Notes: generated by a model from the letters alone, not told the origin. A stretch of DNA of 64,000 bases from Syntrophus sp. (in: bacteria) (GCA_013824835.1 PNOM01000002.1:1-64000), one strand, 5' to 3'; positions 50,999 to 60,979 are shown, numbered from the stretch's first letter. Program-made: numbers and translations.

Positions 50999-52162
50999 GT
51001 GAACAAAGTGTTTTACATGGATGAGACGAATGGTTTTACAGCAAAACTGAAGGTGGTTGGTGTCGGCGGCGGCGGGTGCAATGCCCTCAATAATATGGTG
51101 GACGCCAACGTGCAAGGTGTTGAGTTTATTGCAGTCAATACAGATGTAAAATCTCTGAGTACATGCAGGGCGCCCGTAAAGATCCAGATCGGGCAGCAGC
51201 TTACCCGGGGCCTTGGCGCAGGGGCAAATCCGGAAATCGGACGTCAGGCTGCCATGGAAGATGTAGACAAGATCAGAGACCATTTGCAGGGGGCAGACAT
51301 GGTCTTCATCACCTGTGGCCTCGGGGGCGGCACCGGGACCGGCGCATCTGCTGTTATTGCTGAGATTTCCAAGGAATTAGGGGCACTCACCGTGGCCATC
51401 GCAACAAAACCCTTTGCCTTTGAGGCAAGAGACCGAATGAAACAGGCAGAGCTTGGGGTAGGGCAGCTTAAAACCAGGGTCGATTCTCTCATTACCATCC
51501 CGAACCAGAGGCTCCTCTCCATAGGGGGCAAACATATGACCATTATCGAGGCCTTCCTTAAAGCAGATGAGGTGCTCCTCAATGCGGTCCGAAGCATATC
51601 CGATCTGATCATTGGTTCAGGTCACGTGGTCGTCGATTTCGCAGACGTTAAGACAATTATGAGCGAACGGGGAATGGCGATTATGGGCGTAGGCACAGCA
51701 TCAGGGGAAAACAGGGCCAAAGAAGCAGCCCAGAAGGCCATCTCAAGCCCTCTCCTCGAAGATATATCGATCCACGGCGCACGGGGGGTCCTGATCAACG
51801 TAACGGGCAGCTCAGATATAAAACTCCATGAAGTCCATGAAGCCTCAACCCTTATCCAGGAGCAGGCCCATGAAGACGCAAAGGTAATCTGGGGGCTCGT
51901 GTTCGACGATACCATGAATGACAATATCCGGATCACGGTTATTGCCACGGGTTTTGAAGAGCAGATACAGATGGAGGATCCGAAGGTTGAACCCCTTAAA
52001 AGGAGGAACAGCGGGCTCTTCAATGAAGAAACAGAAGTGCCGCCTTTTATGAAGAAGAAGGTTGCCGTGGATTATAAAGAGATAAAGGCAAAGAGCGACA
52101 ACCTTGATATTGACGACGACAGATATGATGTCCCTACTTTTCTGAGGAAGCAGGCAGATTAA
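50999..52162 (+). CDS. ftsZ: cell division protein FtsZ
   Basis: A 387-residue tubulin homologue forming the Z ring. N-terminal LKVVGVGGGGCNALNNM, signature CGLGGGTGTGASAVIAEI, the T7 loop region, and the C-terminal partner-binding peptide YDVPTFLRKQAD are intact. A GTG start at 50999 follows a perfect AGGAGGTG site. It is the last gene of the cluster, followed at once by a small inverted-repeat element. Confidence 0.98.
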   Translation: MNKVFYMDETNGFTAKLKVVGVGGGGCNALNNMVDANVQGVEFIAVNTDVKSLSTCRAPVKIQIGQQLTRGLGAGANPEIGRQAAMEDVDKIRDHLQGADMVFITCGLGGGTGTGASAVIAEISKELGALTVAIATKPFAFEARDRMKQAELGVGQLKTRVDSLITIPNQRLLSIGGKHMTIIEAFLKADEVLLNAVRSISDLIIGSGHVVVDFADVKTIMSERGMAIMGVGTASGENRAKEAAQKAISSPLLEDISIHGARGVLINVTGSSDIKLHEVHEASTLIQEQAHEDAKVIWGLVFDDTMNDNIRITVIATGFEEQIQMEDPKVEPLKRRNSGLFNEETEVPPFMKKKVAVDYKEIKAKSDNLDIDDDRYDVPTFLRKQAD

Positions 52163-52286
52163 TACCAATTTGGATTTAAGGATAGAACGAGGCGACAAGG
52201 AAGAGGCGACGGAGGCGTACATTTTGTTACGTCGAGGAGCTGACAACGAAGGCAACAAAGTTATATGAATGAAGGCGAATTGGTAT
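52162..52286. repeat. 125-bp MITE-like element with terminal inverted repeats
   Basis: ATACCAATT (52162-52170) and AATTGGTAT (52278-52286) form perfect 9-bp terminal inverted repeats around GAGGCGAC-rich DNA. The left end overlaps the ftsZ stop codon by one base. There is no coding capacity. The sequence resembles dispersed palindromic elements in many proteobacterial genomes, and it may double as a terminator. Confidence 0.6.
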
Positions 52287-52330
52287 AGGCATGTGAGGTT
52301 CGTAAGGAGGACCTGCGGAAGGGCGCGCTC

Positions 52331-53920
52331 ATGCGGGGTCCGTTAAAGCCGTTACCCCGGGAGCGGGGTGCTATAGTAAAGAAATGGCGCGACAAGATTC
52401 CCGTATGCATTGTCTATCCCAATGCATACTATATCGGGATGTCAAACCTCGCCGTTCATATCCTCTACAGGATGCTGAACGCCATACCCGATGTAGTGTG
52501 TGAGAGGTGTTTTTTCGGAGAGGACGGTAAGGTTCTCTCCATGGAAAGCGGGAGACCCCTTTCCGCTTTTGAGGTCGTTTTCATCACCGTTTCTTTTGAA
52601 CTTGACTACATCAACATACCCCGTATCCTGAATCGTGCTTCAATACCCCTTTTTGCCCAGGAAAGAGGCGAGGGGGTGCCGGTCATCGCAGCAGGGGGTA
52701 TCTGCCTCATGGCAAACCCCGAACCCCTGCACCTTTTCATCGATCTCTTTCTCCTCGGTGATATTGAGGCCATTATTACGGATTTTATGGATACCTACAG
52801 AAGGCTTCGGGGCTGCCCGAGGGATGAGGTCATTAATGGACTGAGCACCTTCGATTTTGCCTATAACCCTGAGAAGCTCTCGGTCTCCTACAGGGAAGAC
52901 GGGGTTATTGATTCCTTTACCCCCCCTCAATTTTCCGTAAATATCAAAAGATACAAGGGAAAAACCCTCGGTTCCTCGGCAGTTATCTCAGATGGCACTG
53001 AGTTCTCCAATATGTTTCTTATTGAGGGCACCCGGGGCTGTCCTTCCCGATGTCCCTTCTGCCTCCTCGGGAACAGTTATGCCTTTGTCCACGACGATAT
53101 CACATCCCTTGACACCGATGAGGAGCATATAGGACTTATCGGGGGAGGGGTTTCCTTCCATCCTCATCTCGTTGAGCTTTTGACAGGTCTTAAAGTGAAA
53201 GGGAAGACCCCCCACCTTCCCTCCCTTAGAATAGATGAAGTTCCTCTTTCCGTTATAGAGTTGATGAAGGATGATATAAAAACCCTCACCTTCGGTGTTG
53301 AAGCAGGAACAGAGAGGCTCCGCAGATTTATCGGCAAACCCTTGTCAGACCGGGCTATTCTTGAGACAATAGAGGCCATTCTTGCCATAAAACCTTTTAA
53401 CCTGAAGCTCTATTTCATGGTCGGTCTCTATGGAGAGACTATGGAGGACATAGACGCTATTGTCGACCTCGTAAAACATCTGAAACATATCATGCTTAAA
53501 AAGGGGGCAAAGAGGGGCGTTCTCGGGACCATCACCGTTCACGCAAGTCCTTTTGTACCCAAACCCTCTACCCCCTTCCAGTGGCTCCCCATGGAAGAGA
53601 CGGCCTCCCTGAAGAACAAGCTCACAAGGCTGAAGAAGGCCTTTGGAAAGGTGGATAATACCTTCTTTACCCATGAATCAATAAAATACAGCCTTCTCCA
53701 GGGTATCCTCGCAATGGGAGACCGGAGGATCACTGAGGCAATCCTCAGGCTCTCATCCGGGGAAAACCTCACCAAGGTGATGCGGGAAAGCCCAGTCAAC
53801 CTCAATTTCTACATCCTGAGGGAAAAGGCGGGGGATGAGCTCCTCCCATGGGACTTCATCAAGGGACGAACGGGGAAGGAGAAGCTCTACCGGCGTCTCG
53901 AATCTGCACTGGGCGTTTAA
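52331..53920 (+). CDS. B12-binding-domain radical SAM protein
   Basis: A 529-residue protein with an N-terminal cobalamin-binding-like region (PVCIVYPNAYYIGMSNL, VVFITVSFELDY, VPVIAAGGICLMANPEPL) and a radical SAM core with CPSRCPFC (CxxxCxxC, about 239-246), then LTFGVEAGTERLRRFIGKPL and MVGLYGETMEDI. It is related to the elongator-like/TIGR03960 group of radical SAM proteins, whose substrates are mostly unknown. It is not part of the dcw operon, being separated by a repeat element. Confidence 0.85.
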   Translation: MRGPLKPLPRERGAIVKKWRDKIPVCIVYPNAYYIGMSNLAVHILYRMLNAIPDVVCERCFFGEDGKVLSMESGRPLSAFEVVFITVSFELDYINIPRILNRASIPLFAQERGEGVPVIAAGGICLMANPEPLHLFIDLFLLGDIEAIITDFMDTYRRLRGCPRDEVINGLSTFDFAYNPEKLSVSYREDGVIDSFTPPQFSVNIKRYKGKTLGSSAVISDGTEFSNMFLIEGTRGCPSRCPFCLLGNSYAFVHDDITSLDTDEEHIGLIGGGVSFHPHLVELLTGLKVKGKTPHLPSLRIDEVPLSVIELMKDDIKTLTFGVEAGTERLRRFIGKPLSDRAILETIEAILAIKPFNLKLYFMVGLYGETMEDIDAIVDLVKHLKHIMLKKGAKRGVLGTITVHASPFVPKPSTPFQWLPMEETASLKNKLTRLKKAFGKVDNTFFTHESIKYSLLQGILAMGDRRITEAILRLSSGENLTKVMRESPVNLNFYILREKAGDELLPWDFIKGRTGKEKLYRRLESALGV

Positions 53921-53954
53921 TCGTCTCCATTCCGGCAATCCGCCAGAATTCTCT

Positions 53955-53983
53955 TTGCCCCCTTATCCAAACTATGGTATAAC
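53955..53983 (+). promoter_or_regulatory. sigma-70 promoter with extended -10, leaderless nitroreductase
   Basis: TTGCCC (53955-53960), a 17-bp spacer ending TG-G, and TATAAC (53978-53983). Six bases separate the -10 from the ATG at 53990, and no ribosome binding site is present. Confidence 0.6.
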
Positions 53984-53989
53984 AGATTC

Positions 53990-54559
53990 ATGATATATGA
54001 CGTGATAAAGAAAAGCAGAAGTTACCGGCGCTTCTATCAGGATAAGGCAATAACCCTTGATCAGCTCAAGGCTCTCGTTGAGCTCGCACGGCTTTCCCCT
54101 TCATCAGGGAACCTTCAGCCCCTCAAGTATCTGATCTCCTGTGCGCCGGAACAGAATGCAATGATCTTCCCCTTCATCACATGGGCCAGCTATCTGAAGG
54201 ACTGGGACGGACCCCGGGAAGGTGAAAGACCAACTGCCTATATTATGATCCTCGGAGACAAGGAGATCACAGAAAACTTCGGCTGCAACCACGGCATTGT
54301 TGCCCAGAGCATCATGATCGGTGCAGCGGAAATGGGTCTCGGGGGATGCATCATCGGCACTGTTCAGAGAGAAAGGCTCCGCGCCCTCTTCCGGCTGCCG
54401 GGCAGATACGAGGTCCTCCTCGTCATTGCCCTTGGCGCTCCTAAAGAAACAGTGGTTTTAGAAGAGATGAAGGATGGGGATGTACGTTACTGGCGTGATG
54501 CAGAGGAGGTACATCATGTACCAAAGCGCCTCCTGGACGATATTATCCTCGACTTTTAA
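53990..54559 (+). CDS. nitroreductase-family flavoprotein
   Basis: A 189-residue FMN-type protein: VIKKSRSYRRFYQDKAIT at the N-terminus, LARLSPSSGNLQPLKYLI (FMN-phosphate contact), and CNHGIVAQSIMIGAAEMGLGGCIIGTV in the core. The short form and Cys-containing core resemble nitroreductases of anaerobes with unknown substrates. It is a single gene between the radical SAM gene and a convergent LapA-like gene. Confidence 0.88.
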   Translation: MIYDVIKKSRSYRRFYQDKAITLDQLKALVELARLSPSSGNLQPLKYLISCAPEQNAMIFPFITWASYLKDWDGPREGERPTAYIMILGDKEITENFGCNHGIVAQSIMIGAAEMGLGGCIIGTVQRERLRALFRLPGRYEVLLVIALGAPKETVVLEEMKDGDVRYWRDAEEVHHVPKRLLDDIILDF

Positions 54560-54595
54560 CCTTTCTTACATACCTGATATCAATAAAAAACGATA

Positions 54596-54823
54596 TTATG
54601 CCTTGGGCCGGTCCTCTTTCTTTGTTCCCGAGCCCTTTTTCATAATTACATACATCACGATGGCCCCTGTCACAACGCCGCAGAGGGTTGAGAGAAAGAT
54701 CGCTATGGCAACGGATGCCTGAAATTTCCAGAATAAGAAGGTGATTGCCATTGGTGTCGCATTCTGGATGGAAAAGATGGTGACCAGGGAAATAATAATA
54801 ACTGCGAGAATAAGTGTGTTCAT
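54596..54823 (-). CDS. LapA/DUF1049-domain small membrane protein
   Basis: A 75-residue protein with two hydrophobic helices (MNTLILAVIIISLVTIFSIQN and IAIFLSTLCGVVTGAIVMYVI) separated by the conserved NATPMAITFLFWKFQASVA, the DUF1049/LapA pattern. In enterobacteria LapA-type proteins take part in lipopolysaccharide assembly or its control. GGGAGGA precedes the ATG. Confidence 0.8.
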   Translation of the reverse strand: MNTLILAVIIISLVTIFSIQNATPMAITFLFWKFQASVAIAIFLSTLCGVVTGAIVMYVIMKKGSGTKKEDRPKA

Positions 54824-54895
54824 TCTATCCTCCCTCTTCGGTTTTTTTCTGTCCCTTCAACAGCTTTATGGGGGACACTCTTGGCATCTATCAAA

Positions 54896-54916
54896 GGGGC
54901 TTGCGTCGCTCCCTCC
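54896..54916. repeat. 21-bp dispersed repeat, copy 2
   Basis: GGGGCTTGCGTCGCTCCCTC (plus a final C) matches 28780-28800 inside the livG/livM insertion with a single C/T difference. Confidence 0.6.
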
Positions 54917-54925
54917 TCAACTTCA

Positions 54926-54975
54926 TGTTCAAGGTTCGGGGTTCAACGTTGAACATAGAACATTGAACGTAGAAC
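54926..54975. repeat. GTTC/GAAC-rich palindromic stretch
   Basis: It contains the perfect 14-bp palindrome GTTCAACGTTGAAC (54941-54954) and further GTTC and GAAC units at short intervals. It lies in the gap between lapA-like and smc. No gene is seen. Confidence 0.5.
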
Positions 54976-54991
54976 GGGATTCCTTGCCCCC

Positions 54992-57900
54992 CTACAGCCT
55001 CACTGCTATGGTTTTGGAGATACCCTCCTCTTCCATGGTCACGCCGTAGATGGTGTTGGAAGACTCCATGGTGATCCTGTTGTGGGTGACAAAGACGATC
55101 TGGGTCTTCCTGCTCATATCTGAGATAATCTCCATAAGGGAGAAGAGGTTTGCATCATCGAGGGGCGCGTCGATCTCGTCCATGAGCACAAAGGGGCTCG
55201 GCTTTGTGTCAATGAGGGCAAGGAGAAAGGAGAGGCAGATGAGGGCCTTTTCCCCTCCGGAGAGCTGCTCCATCCGGGCCACCTTTTTTCCCGGGGGCTG
55301 AACAAACATGTCGATACCCATGGTCTCCTGATTAAAGACAAGGTATCCCTTGCCCCCCTTGAAGAGCATTTCCGTAAACCTCATGAATGCCTTGTTGACG
55401 GTTTCAAAGGTCTCGAGGAATATCTCCTTTGTAACATTCTCTATCTTTGCGATAGTCTTCCTGAGGGAATCAGCGGCGTTTTTCAGATCCTCTTTCTGCT
55501 GTTCAAGGAAGGTCACCCTTTCCTTCAGCTCCGCATACTCCTTTTCAGCCCGGAAATTGACCTCTCCCACCGATGAAATCGCCTGGGTGATCCGTTCCCT
55601 CTCTCCATCAAAGTCTTTGGCAGCAGGCACAGCAATGGCCGCAGGGTCTTCTATGGCGTAGATGGTCACAAGGCGCTCCTTGATGGTATCCTGCTTTTCC
55701 AGAAGCACCACCAGTTCTTTCTCTACGCCCTCCCGCCTGCTCCGTATCCGATCCTGCTCCTTCTGGAGACCCTCCCCCTTCTCCTGAAGGGCATGGCGTT
55801 CCATGTGGATGTTCCCTGAAGAGATCTTTAATGCCTCGTATCGCTCTATCTGTCTTTCGCAGGCCTTTTTTAGCTCGTCATAGCTCTGTTCGAGGGCAGC
55901 CTGTTTTGTTGCCCTGAGGGTACGCTCCTTCTCTATCTCCCCCCTCTTCTCCAGGGCCTGCCTTGCATCTTCGCCCAGGGCCCCTGCAAGGGCGGTCTTC
56001 CTTTCCATGTCTTCATGGAGGGTTACAATAAGGTTCTTCTTTCTCTCAATGACGAGGGTTGCCTGGTGCCACTTTGCAAGGGTTTCATCGTGGACCTTTT
56101 TTACAGACTCCACCTGTTCCTTGAGTGCAGTCATCCTTGCCTCAATTGTTTCCTTCTCCTTTTCTTGAATGACCTTCTCTGCGAGGAGGGCAGCGATCTC
56201 AGTATCCTCTATATGTTCAAAAAGCTCCGCCTTTGTTTCCAGCTCATAGAGCCTCTCCCGTATAGTCCGGAGCTCGGTTTCTACGGCAATCGCCTCTCGG
56301 TCAAGGCCGATGATCCTCTTTCCCTTTCCCTCTTTCCTGCCTTTCAGGTCCCTCAAGAGGCTTTCACTTTTGAAATACTGTGCCTCTGTCTCTTTAAGGG
56401 CAGCGGTCTCTTCCTCGAGGGTAGCGGCAATCTCGCGGAGCTCCTTTTCCGCCTTGACCCGCTCCCGGTAACTCTTCAGGTCAACCCTCTTCCCTTCCTT
56501 TTCCCTTAAGACAAAACCTCTGGAATCAATACACACGGAATCATTGATAAATACCCCTTCTTCCCCCTGTCCTATACGTAAAAGGGCATCTTCTATGGTG
56601 GAAATCCACTTTACTTCCATGGCAACATCGTCATGACCATTGGGTCTGAACATACCCTTCTCAGGGAAAAAGATATAATTCCCCTCATGGGCCTTTATGG
56701 TGTCCGCAACAACGGTCATATCCTTTTCGTGGAGTACATAGTACTCCATCTCCTTGAAGAAGAACCGTTCTACCGCCTTTTCAGCCTCCTCTGCAACCCG
56801 CACGATGTCGATGAGCTTCTTTCTGTTCAGGGGATTTGCCTCCCCTACACCCTGGAGGCTCCGCATCTGCTTTACAAACTCTTCCTTACCCTTTTTTGCA
56901 CCCCGGAGTTGCCCAATACTGCTCCTTTTCTCCTGGACTGTCCTGGAAAGGACCTCTTTTTCTTTTTGGGCCGTCTGCTCTTCGAGGGCAATCTGCGCCT
57001 CATCCGCCCGCTCCTTCTTAAGTACCTCTTTAAAAGTACCGTGTTTATCTTCAAGACCAACAAGCTTTTCCTGAAGCCTTTCCTGTTCCGCCCGCCGTCT
57101 TTCCGCTCTTTTCTGCTGTTCCCCTTTGATCCTCTCTATCTCTGCAAGGCGGTTTTTTATCTCTGTAAGCCTGCTCATTGAGACAAAGAGGGTAACCCTT
57201 TCCTCTTCGACCCCAGCCCCATGGGCCTCAATCTCCCCCTTCACCCCTGCGAGGAGCGCCTTTATACGGGCATCTTCCGTCTCTTCCCTCGCGAGGAGGA
57301 TCGTCTCCTCGTGCCTCCTTGATTCAAGGTCTTTTACCTCTTCCCGGGCCTGCAAGGCCCTCCTCTCCAGGTCCTCCTGCTGTTTCATGAGAGAAAGGAA
57401 CTCTTTCTCAAGCCGTGCCCCCTCTTCCTCCAGATACTCTATTTCAAGGAGCCTGCTCTCCATGTCCTTCTCTTGTCCCTTTATGTCAACCTCGATCTGC
57501 CTTGTTGCCGTATCAATGAGGCTGAATTCCTTCTCCTTTGTTTCCTTCTCCTCCCGGAGCCTCTGCCGTTCCTCCTCCTTTAACGCCATCTCTTGCTCAA
57601 GATCTGCTGCCCGTTCCCTGACCTTTACAATCCTCTTCAGGAGTCGTGAATGGCCGTCCAGGAGGATCCATTTATCCACCTCGCTCAATTGGTCGGCAAG
57701 TACCTTGTGTTCCTTCCACCGCTGCCATTCCTGCTCGGTCTTTTCAAAGGACTTAATGACCTCCCGGTAAATATCCTCTATTCTCTCCAGATTCGTGCGT
57801 ACTTCTTCCAGCCTGCCCGTGGCCTCTCTCTTCTTCTCTTCGAATCGCGTAACCCCGCTCGTCTCCTCTATGACGACCTTTCTCTCCTGGGATTTCATCT

Positions 57901-58333
57901 GGATAAAATACTCAATCTTTCCCTGCTCGATGATGGCATAGGAATTCATCCCGATGCCTGTTCCCATAAGATTGTCCTGTATGTCCTTGAGGCGCACCGA
58001 TTTCCCGTTTAGAATATAATCGTTTGAGCCGTCCCGGTAGATGCGCCTCTTTATTGCAGTTTCTACCCCGTTTCCGTCAAGGAATTGAATAGCAACCTCA
58101 GCGATATTCACAGGCCGTTTACCGTTGCTCCCGTGGAATATCACGTCCCCCATGTCCTTTACCCGTAAGGATTTGGTGCCCCTCTCACCGAGGGCCCAGA
58201 TAATCGCGTCAACGACGTTGCTCTTGCCGCACCCGTTGGGCCCCACAATGGACGTAACGCCCTCGTCGAACTGGAACACCGTTCGATTGAGAAAGGATTT
58301 GAATCCGAAGATTTCGAGCTTTGAGAGCTTCAT
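54992..58333 (-). CDS. smc: chromosome segregation protein SMC
   Basis: A 1113-residue SMC ATPase. N-terminal Walker A GPNGCGKSNVVDAIIW, long coiled coils with a hinge at about 490-640, then C-terminal signature LSGGEKALICLSFLLAL and Walker B PSPFVLMDEIDAPLDDAN. It organises and separates chromosomes with ScpA/ScpB, which are not in this window. Its ATG follows the gltX stop directly. Length is slightly short but within family range. Confidence 0.96.
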   Translation of the reverse strand: MKLSKLEIFGFKSFLNRTVFQFDEGVTSIVGPNGCGKSNVVDAIIWALGERGTKSLRVKDMGDVIFHGSNGKRPVNIAEVAIQFLDGNGVETAIKRRIYRDGSNDYILNGKSVRLKDIQDNLMGTGIGMNSYAIIEQGKIEYFIQMKSQERKVVIEETSGVTRFEEKKREATGRLEEVRTNLERIEDIYREVIKSFEKTEQEWQRWKEHKVLADQLSEVDKWILLDGHSRLLKRIVKVRERAADLEQEMALKEEERQRLREEKETKEKEFSLIDTATRQIEVDIKGQEKDMESRLLEIEYLEEEGARLEKEFLSLMKQQEDLERRALQAREEVKDLESRRHEETILLAREETEDARIKALLAGVKGEIEAHGAGVEEERVTLFVSMSRLTEIKNRLAEIERIKGEQQKRAERRRAEQERLQEKLVGLEDKHGTFKEVLKKERADEAQIALEEQTAQKEKEVLSRTVQEKRSSIGQLRGAKKGKEEFVKQMRSLQGVGEANPLNRKKLIDIVRVAEEAEKAVERFFFKEMEYYVLHEKDMTVVADTIKAHEGNYIFFPEKGMFRPNGHDDVAMEVKWISTIEDALLRIGQGEEGVFINDSVCIDSRGFVLREKEGKRVDLKSYRERVKAEKELREIAATLEEETAALKETEAQYFKSESLLRDLKGRKEGKGKRIIGLDREAIAVETELRTIRERLYELETKAELFEHIEDTEIAALLAEKVIQEKEKETIEARMTALKEQVESVKKVHDETLAKWHQATLVIERKKNLIVTLHEDMERKTALAGALGEDARQALEKRGEIEKERTLRATKQAALEQSYDELKKACERQIERYEALKISSGNIHMERHALQEKGEGLQKEQDRIRSRREGVEKELVVLLEKQDTIKERLVTIYAIEDPAAIAVPAAKDFDGERERITQAISSVGEVNFRAEKEYAELKERVTFLEQQKEDLKNAADSLRKTIAKIENVTKEIFLETFETVNKAFMRFTEMLFKGGKGYLVFNQETMGIDMFVQPPGKKVARMEQLSGGEKALICLSFLLALIDTKPSPFVLMDEIDAPLDDANLFSLMEIISDMSRKTQIVFVTHNRITMESSNTIYGVTMEEEGISKTIAVRL

Positions 58334-59731
58334 TTAGTTAATCGATTCGATTGCCCTTTTCAGGCGTTTTTCCACCTGTTCCCTTCCGAGGATGGTGATC
58401 ACCTCAAAGATGCCGGGACTCACGGTCCTCCCTGTAAGGGCAACCCTGACAGGCTGGGCTACTGCCACAAGCTTTTTCTGGATCTCCTCAGTAATCTGCT
58501 CTACAAGGGCCTTCTGCTCCTCCTCATCAAGGGAGGGCAATGCCTTGAACCCTGCAAGAAAACGTTCGAGCACAGGCTTTGTATCAGGGGTCAGAAATTT
58601 TGTCCGTGCCGCTTCCTCATAGGGAACCTCATCGCCAAAAAAGAAAGCGGCCATCCGGGCCATTTCGAGAAGCGTCTTTGCCCTCTCCTTCAATATTGCC
58701 ACAATAGGTATCAATTTGTCGATGGCCAGTGTACCGTGCCCCATCTCCTGAAGAAAAGGGGCCAGCCTCTCAGCAACGATCGATTCAGGGAGGGTCTTCA
58801 TGTAATGGCCATTGAGCCAGGTAAGCTTGTCTATATCAAAGATCGCGGGTGATTTCCCCACATTTGCCAGATCAAAATGGTCTATCAACTCTTCCCGTGA
58901 GAAGACCTCCTGGTCTCCATGAGCCCAGCCGAGCCTCGCAAGGTAGTTCATGAATGCCTCGGGGTGAAACCCGTCATTCTTGTATTCAATGAGGGATGTT
59001 GCCCCGTGCCTCTTGCTCAGACGGGCCTTGTCCTTACCATGAATAAGGGGGACATGGGCAAAGAGGGGCATGGGATACCCGAGGGCTTCATAGATCACGA
59101 TCTGCCGGGGGGTATTATTAATATGATCATCGCCCCTTATAATGTGGGTAATGCCCATAAGGGCGTCGTCGATTACAACGGTGAAATTGTAAGTCGGGGT
59201 AGTATCGCTCCTCAGGATCACAAGATCATCAAGCTCTTCACATTGGAAGGTGATCCTGCCCCGTACCATATCGTCAAAGGCAACGGCCCCGGAAATAGGT
59301 GTTTTAAAGCGTATCACAAAGGGCCTGCCGTCCCTGTCTGCCGCGGGGATTGCATTTCTGCATGTCCTGTCATAGGCAGGCTTCCTTCCTTCCTTGACTG
59401 CAATGCCCCTCTTTTCTTCCAGGGTTTCTGCTGAGCAGTAACATTTATAGGCATGGCCTGTCTCAAGGAGTCTGAAGGCATGTTCCCGGTATATATCCAT
59501 CCGGTCCGCCTGAAAAAAAGGACCTTCATCCCAATCTATACCAAGCCACTCAAGGCCGTCGAGAATGGCCTTTGTATACTCGTCCTTTGATCTTTCCACA
59601 TCCGTATCTTCTATCCTCAGCACAAAAACGCCCTTCATGTGTCGCGCATAGAGCCAGTTAAAGAGAGCGGTTCTCGCTCCACCGATATGAAGATTCCCTG
59701 TAGGGCTTGGCGCAAATCTTGTTTTTATCAT
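58334..59731 (-). CDS. gltX: glutamyl-tRNA synthetase
   Basis: A 465-residue class I synthetase. HIGH-type motif FAPSPTGNLHIGGART at the N-terminus and KMSKS-type KARLSKRHGATS at about 240-251, followed by a helical anticodon-binding region. It charges tRNA-Glu; whether it also charges tRNA-Gln cannot be told. A GGAGG site precedes the ATG. It is the first gene of a two-gene unit with smc. Confidence 0.96.
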   Translation of the reverse strand: MIKTRFAPSPTGNLHIGGARTALFNWLYARHMKGVFVLRIEDTDVERSKDEYTKAILDGLEWLGIDWDEGPFFQADRMDIYREHAFRLLETGHAYKCYCSAETLEEKRGIAVKEGRKPAYDRTCRNAIPAADRDGRPFVIRFKTPISGAVAFDDMVRGRITFQCEELDDLVILRSDTTPTYNFTVVIDDALMGITHIIRGDDHINNTPRQIVIYEALGYPMPLFAHVPLIHGKDKARLSKRHGATSLIEYKNDGFHPEAFMNYLARLGWAHGDQEVFSREELIDHFDLANVGKSPAIFDIDKLTWLNGHYMKTLPESIVAERLAPFLQEMGHGTLAIDKLIPIVAILKERAKTLLEMARMAAFFFGDEVPYEEAARTKFLTPDTKPVLERFLAGFKALPSLDEEEQKALVEQITEEIQKKLVAVAQPVRVALTGRTVSPGIFEVITILGREQVEKRLKRAIESIN

Positions 59732-59823
59732 TGTGTTCCCTCCGATTATACTCTCGTGAGTATAAAGGAAAATGGATGATTTTTCAATGAATTGAATTAC
59801 TGATTTTTCCTGAGTTTATTCAA

Positions 59824-59857
59824 GCCCTTCCGCGCTGCCGGCATAACCGGGAAGGGC
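59824..59857. terminator. stem-loop in the terC-gltX gap
   Basis: GCCCTTCC (59824-59831) pairs with GGAAGGGC (59850-59857) around an 18-nt loop that can itself fold. It lies 48 nt beyond the stop of the TerC-family gene, on whose strand it is followed by TTGAATAAA. Confidence 0.45.
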
Positions 59858-59904
59858 ATGGTTTTGCCGTGGGATGAAAAAATGTGATGGCAAATATTAA
59901 AGGC

Positions 59905-60663
59905 TTACATGAGATCCCAGTCTTCCACCATAAAGGGGTTTCTCAAGGGGCTTCTCACCCGTTCTACGGCTGCAACAGGCTCAAGGGGCGCCATGTATTT
60001 TACCCAGACCTTGGCTGCCACGACTACCCCGACAGCAAGCATGGCCTGCACGGAGTATGCGGCAAGGTGTCCGGGGTGATTGAAGGCCCGGACCACGAAG
60101 GGGTCGCTTACGACCATCTCTCCTGCTACTTTTCCAAGGACCGCAGCGCCAAGGACTACAATGACAGGAAACCTGTTCATGAGCCCTATAATCATTTTGC
60201 TCGCAAATACCACTATGGGGATGCTTGTGGCAAGACCGATAAAGAGAAGGATGAGGTTCCCGTTCGCAGCGCCGGCCACTCCAAGTACATTGTCGAGGCT
60301 CATCACAAGATCGGCCATGAGAATGGTAATGATTGCCTGACGGAGACCGTTGACCTCTTTCCCCTCATCCTCGCCGGATGCACCCATCAGGAGCCTGAAT
60401 GCGATCCAGAGGATCAGAAAACCACCAAGAAGCTTAACAAAGGGCACCTCAAGAAGCTTGGCAGCCACGAAGGTAAGACCTATTCTGAGCACTATTGCTC
60501 CTATGGTTCCCAGCAGAATGCCGTTCCGCCTTTGTTTTGGCGGAAGGGTGCGGACTGCCATGGCAATGACGATTGCATTATCTCCGGAAAGGATAATGTT
60601 GATAAAGATGATATTAAGGAGGGCAAAAAGAAAGGGAACATTAAGCATGTGGGTAAAATCCAT
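59905..60663 (-). CDS. TerC-family integral membrane protein
   Basis: A 252-residue membrane protein with about seven helices and the two TerC Asp motifs, LSGDNAIVIAMA and SLDNVLGVAG, which are expected to bind a metal ion. Members export Mn2+ or other metals (Alx/MeeF/YceF-like) or take part in tellurium resistance. I chose the ATG at 60663, which has GGAGG 11 nt upstream; an ATG at 60681 would include that site in the gene. No manganese riboswitch could be recognised upstream. Confidence 0.85.
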   Translation of the reverse strand: MDFTHMLNVPFLFALLNIIFINIILSGDNAIVIAMAVRTLPPKQRRNGILLGTIGAIVLRIGLTFVAAKLLEVPFVKLLGGFLILWIAFRLLMGASGEDEGKEVNGLRQAIITILMADLVMSLDNVLGVAGAANGNLILLFIGLATSIPIVVFASKMIIGLMNRFPVIVVLGAAVLGKVAGEMVVSDPFVVRAFNHPGHLAAYSVQAMLAVGVVVAAKVWVKYMAPLEPVAAVERVRSPLRNPFMVEDWDLM

Positions 60664-60979
60664 GACTGCAAAAACCTCCATTATGTTGAACTATCTTATC
60701 TGATGAAAGTATAGACCCTGCAAAAACTGCCGACAATCGGGAGATCCCTGATTCCCTGGTGCCATTTCACTGAAATCATGGGGAGAAAAAGGGGTGACAG
60801 GGTCGGGGAAAGACGAAGGAGGGGTAGGGATTACCGGGCAAGGGGGAGACGTCTGCTTCCCGTGGGACGTAGTACGTACAGTCGCTACGCTCCTTCGGAT
60901 GTGGGACGTGAAGGCATTATAAAGGCAGCGGATAGCGGATAGGGTGAGGACGCAGAAGCTGTGAAATAATCTGTTTTGC

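Noticed and set aside
59884-60714. 276-residue open frame opposite the TerC-family gene
   Set aside because: His/Asp/Lys-rich shadow produced by the complementary codons of a hydrophobic membrane protein.
60664-60900. Manganese (yybP-ykoY) riboswitch upstream of the TerC-family gene
   Set aside because: The conserved loops of that riboswitch could not be found in the leader on the minus strand.
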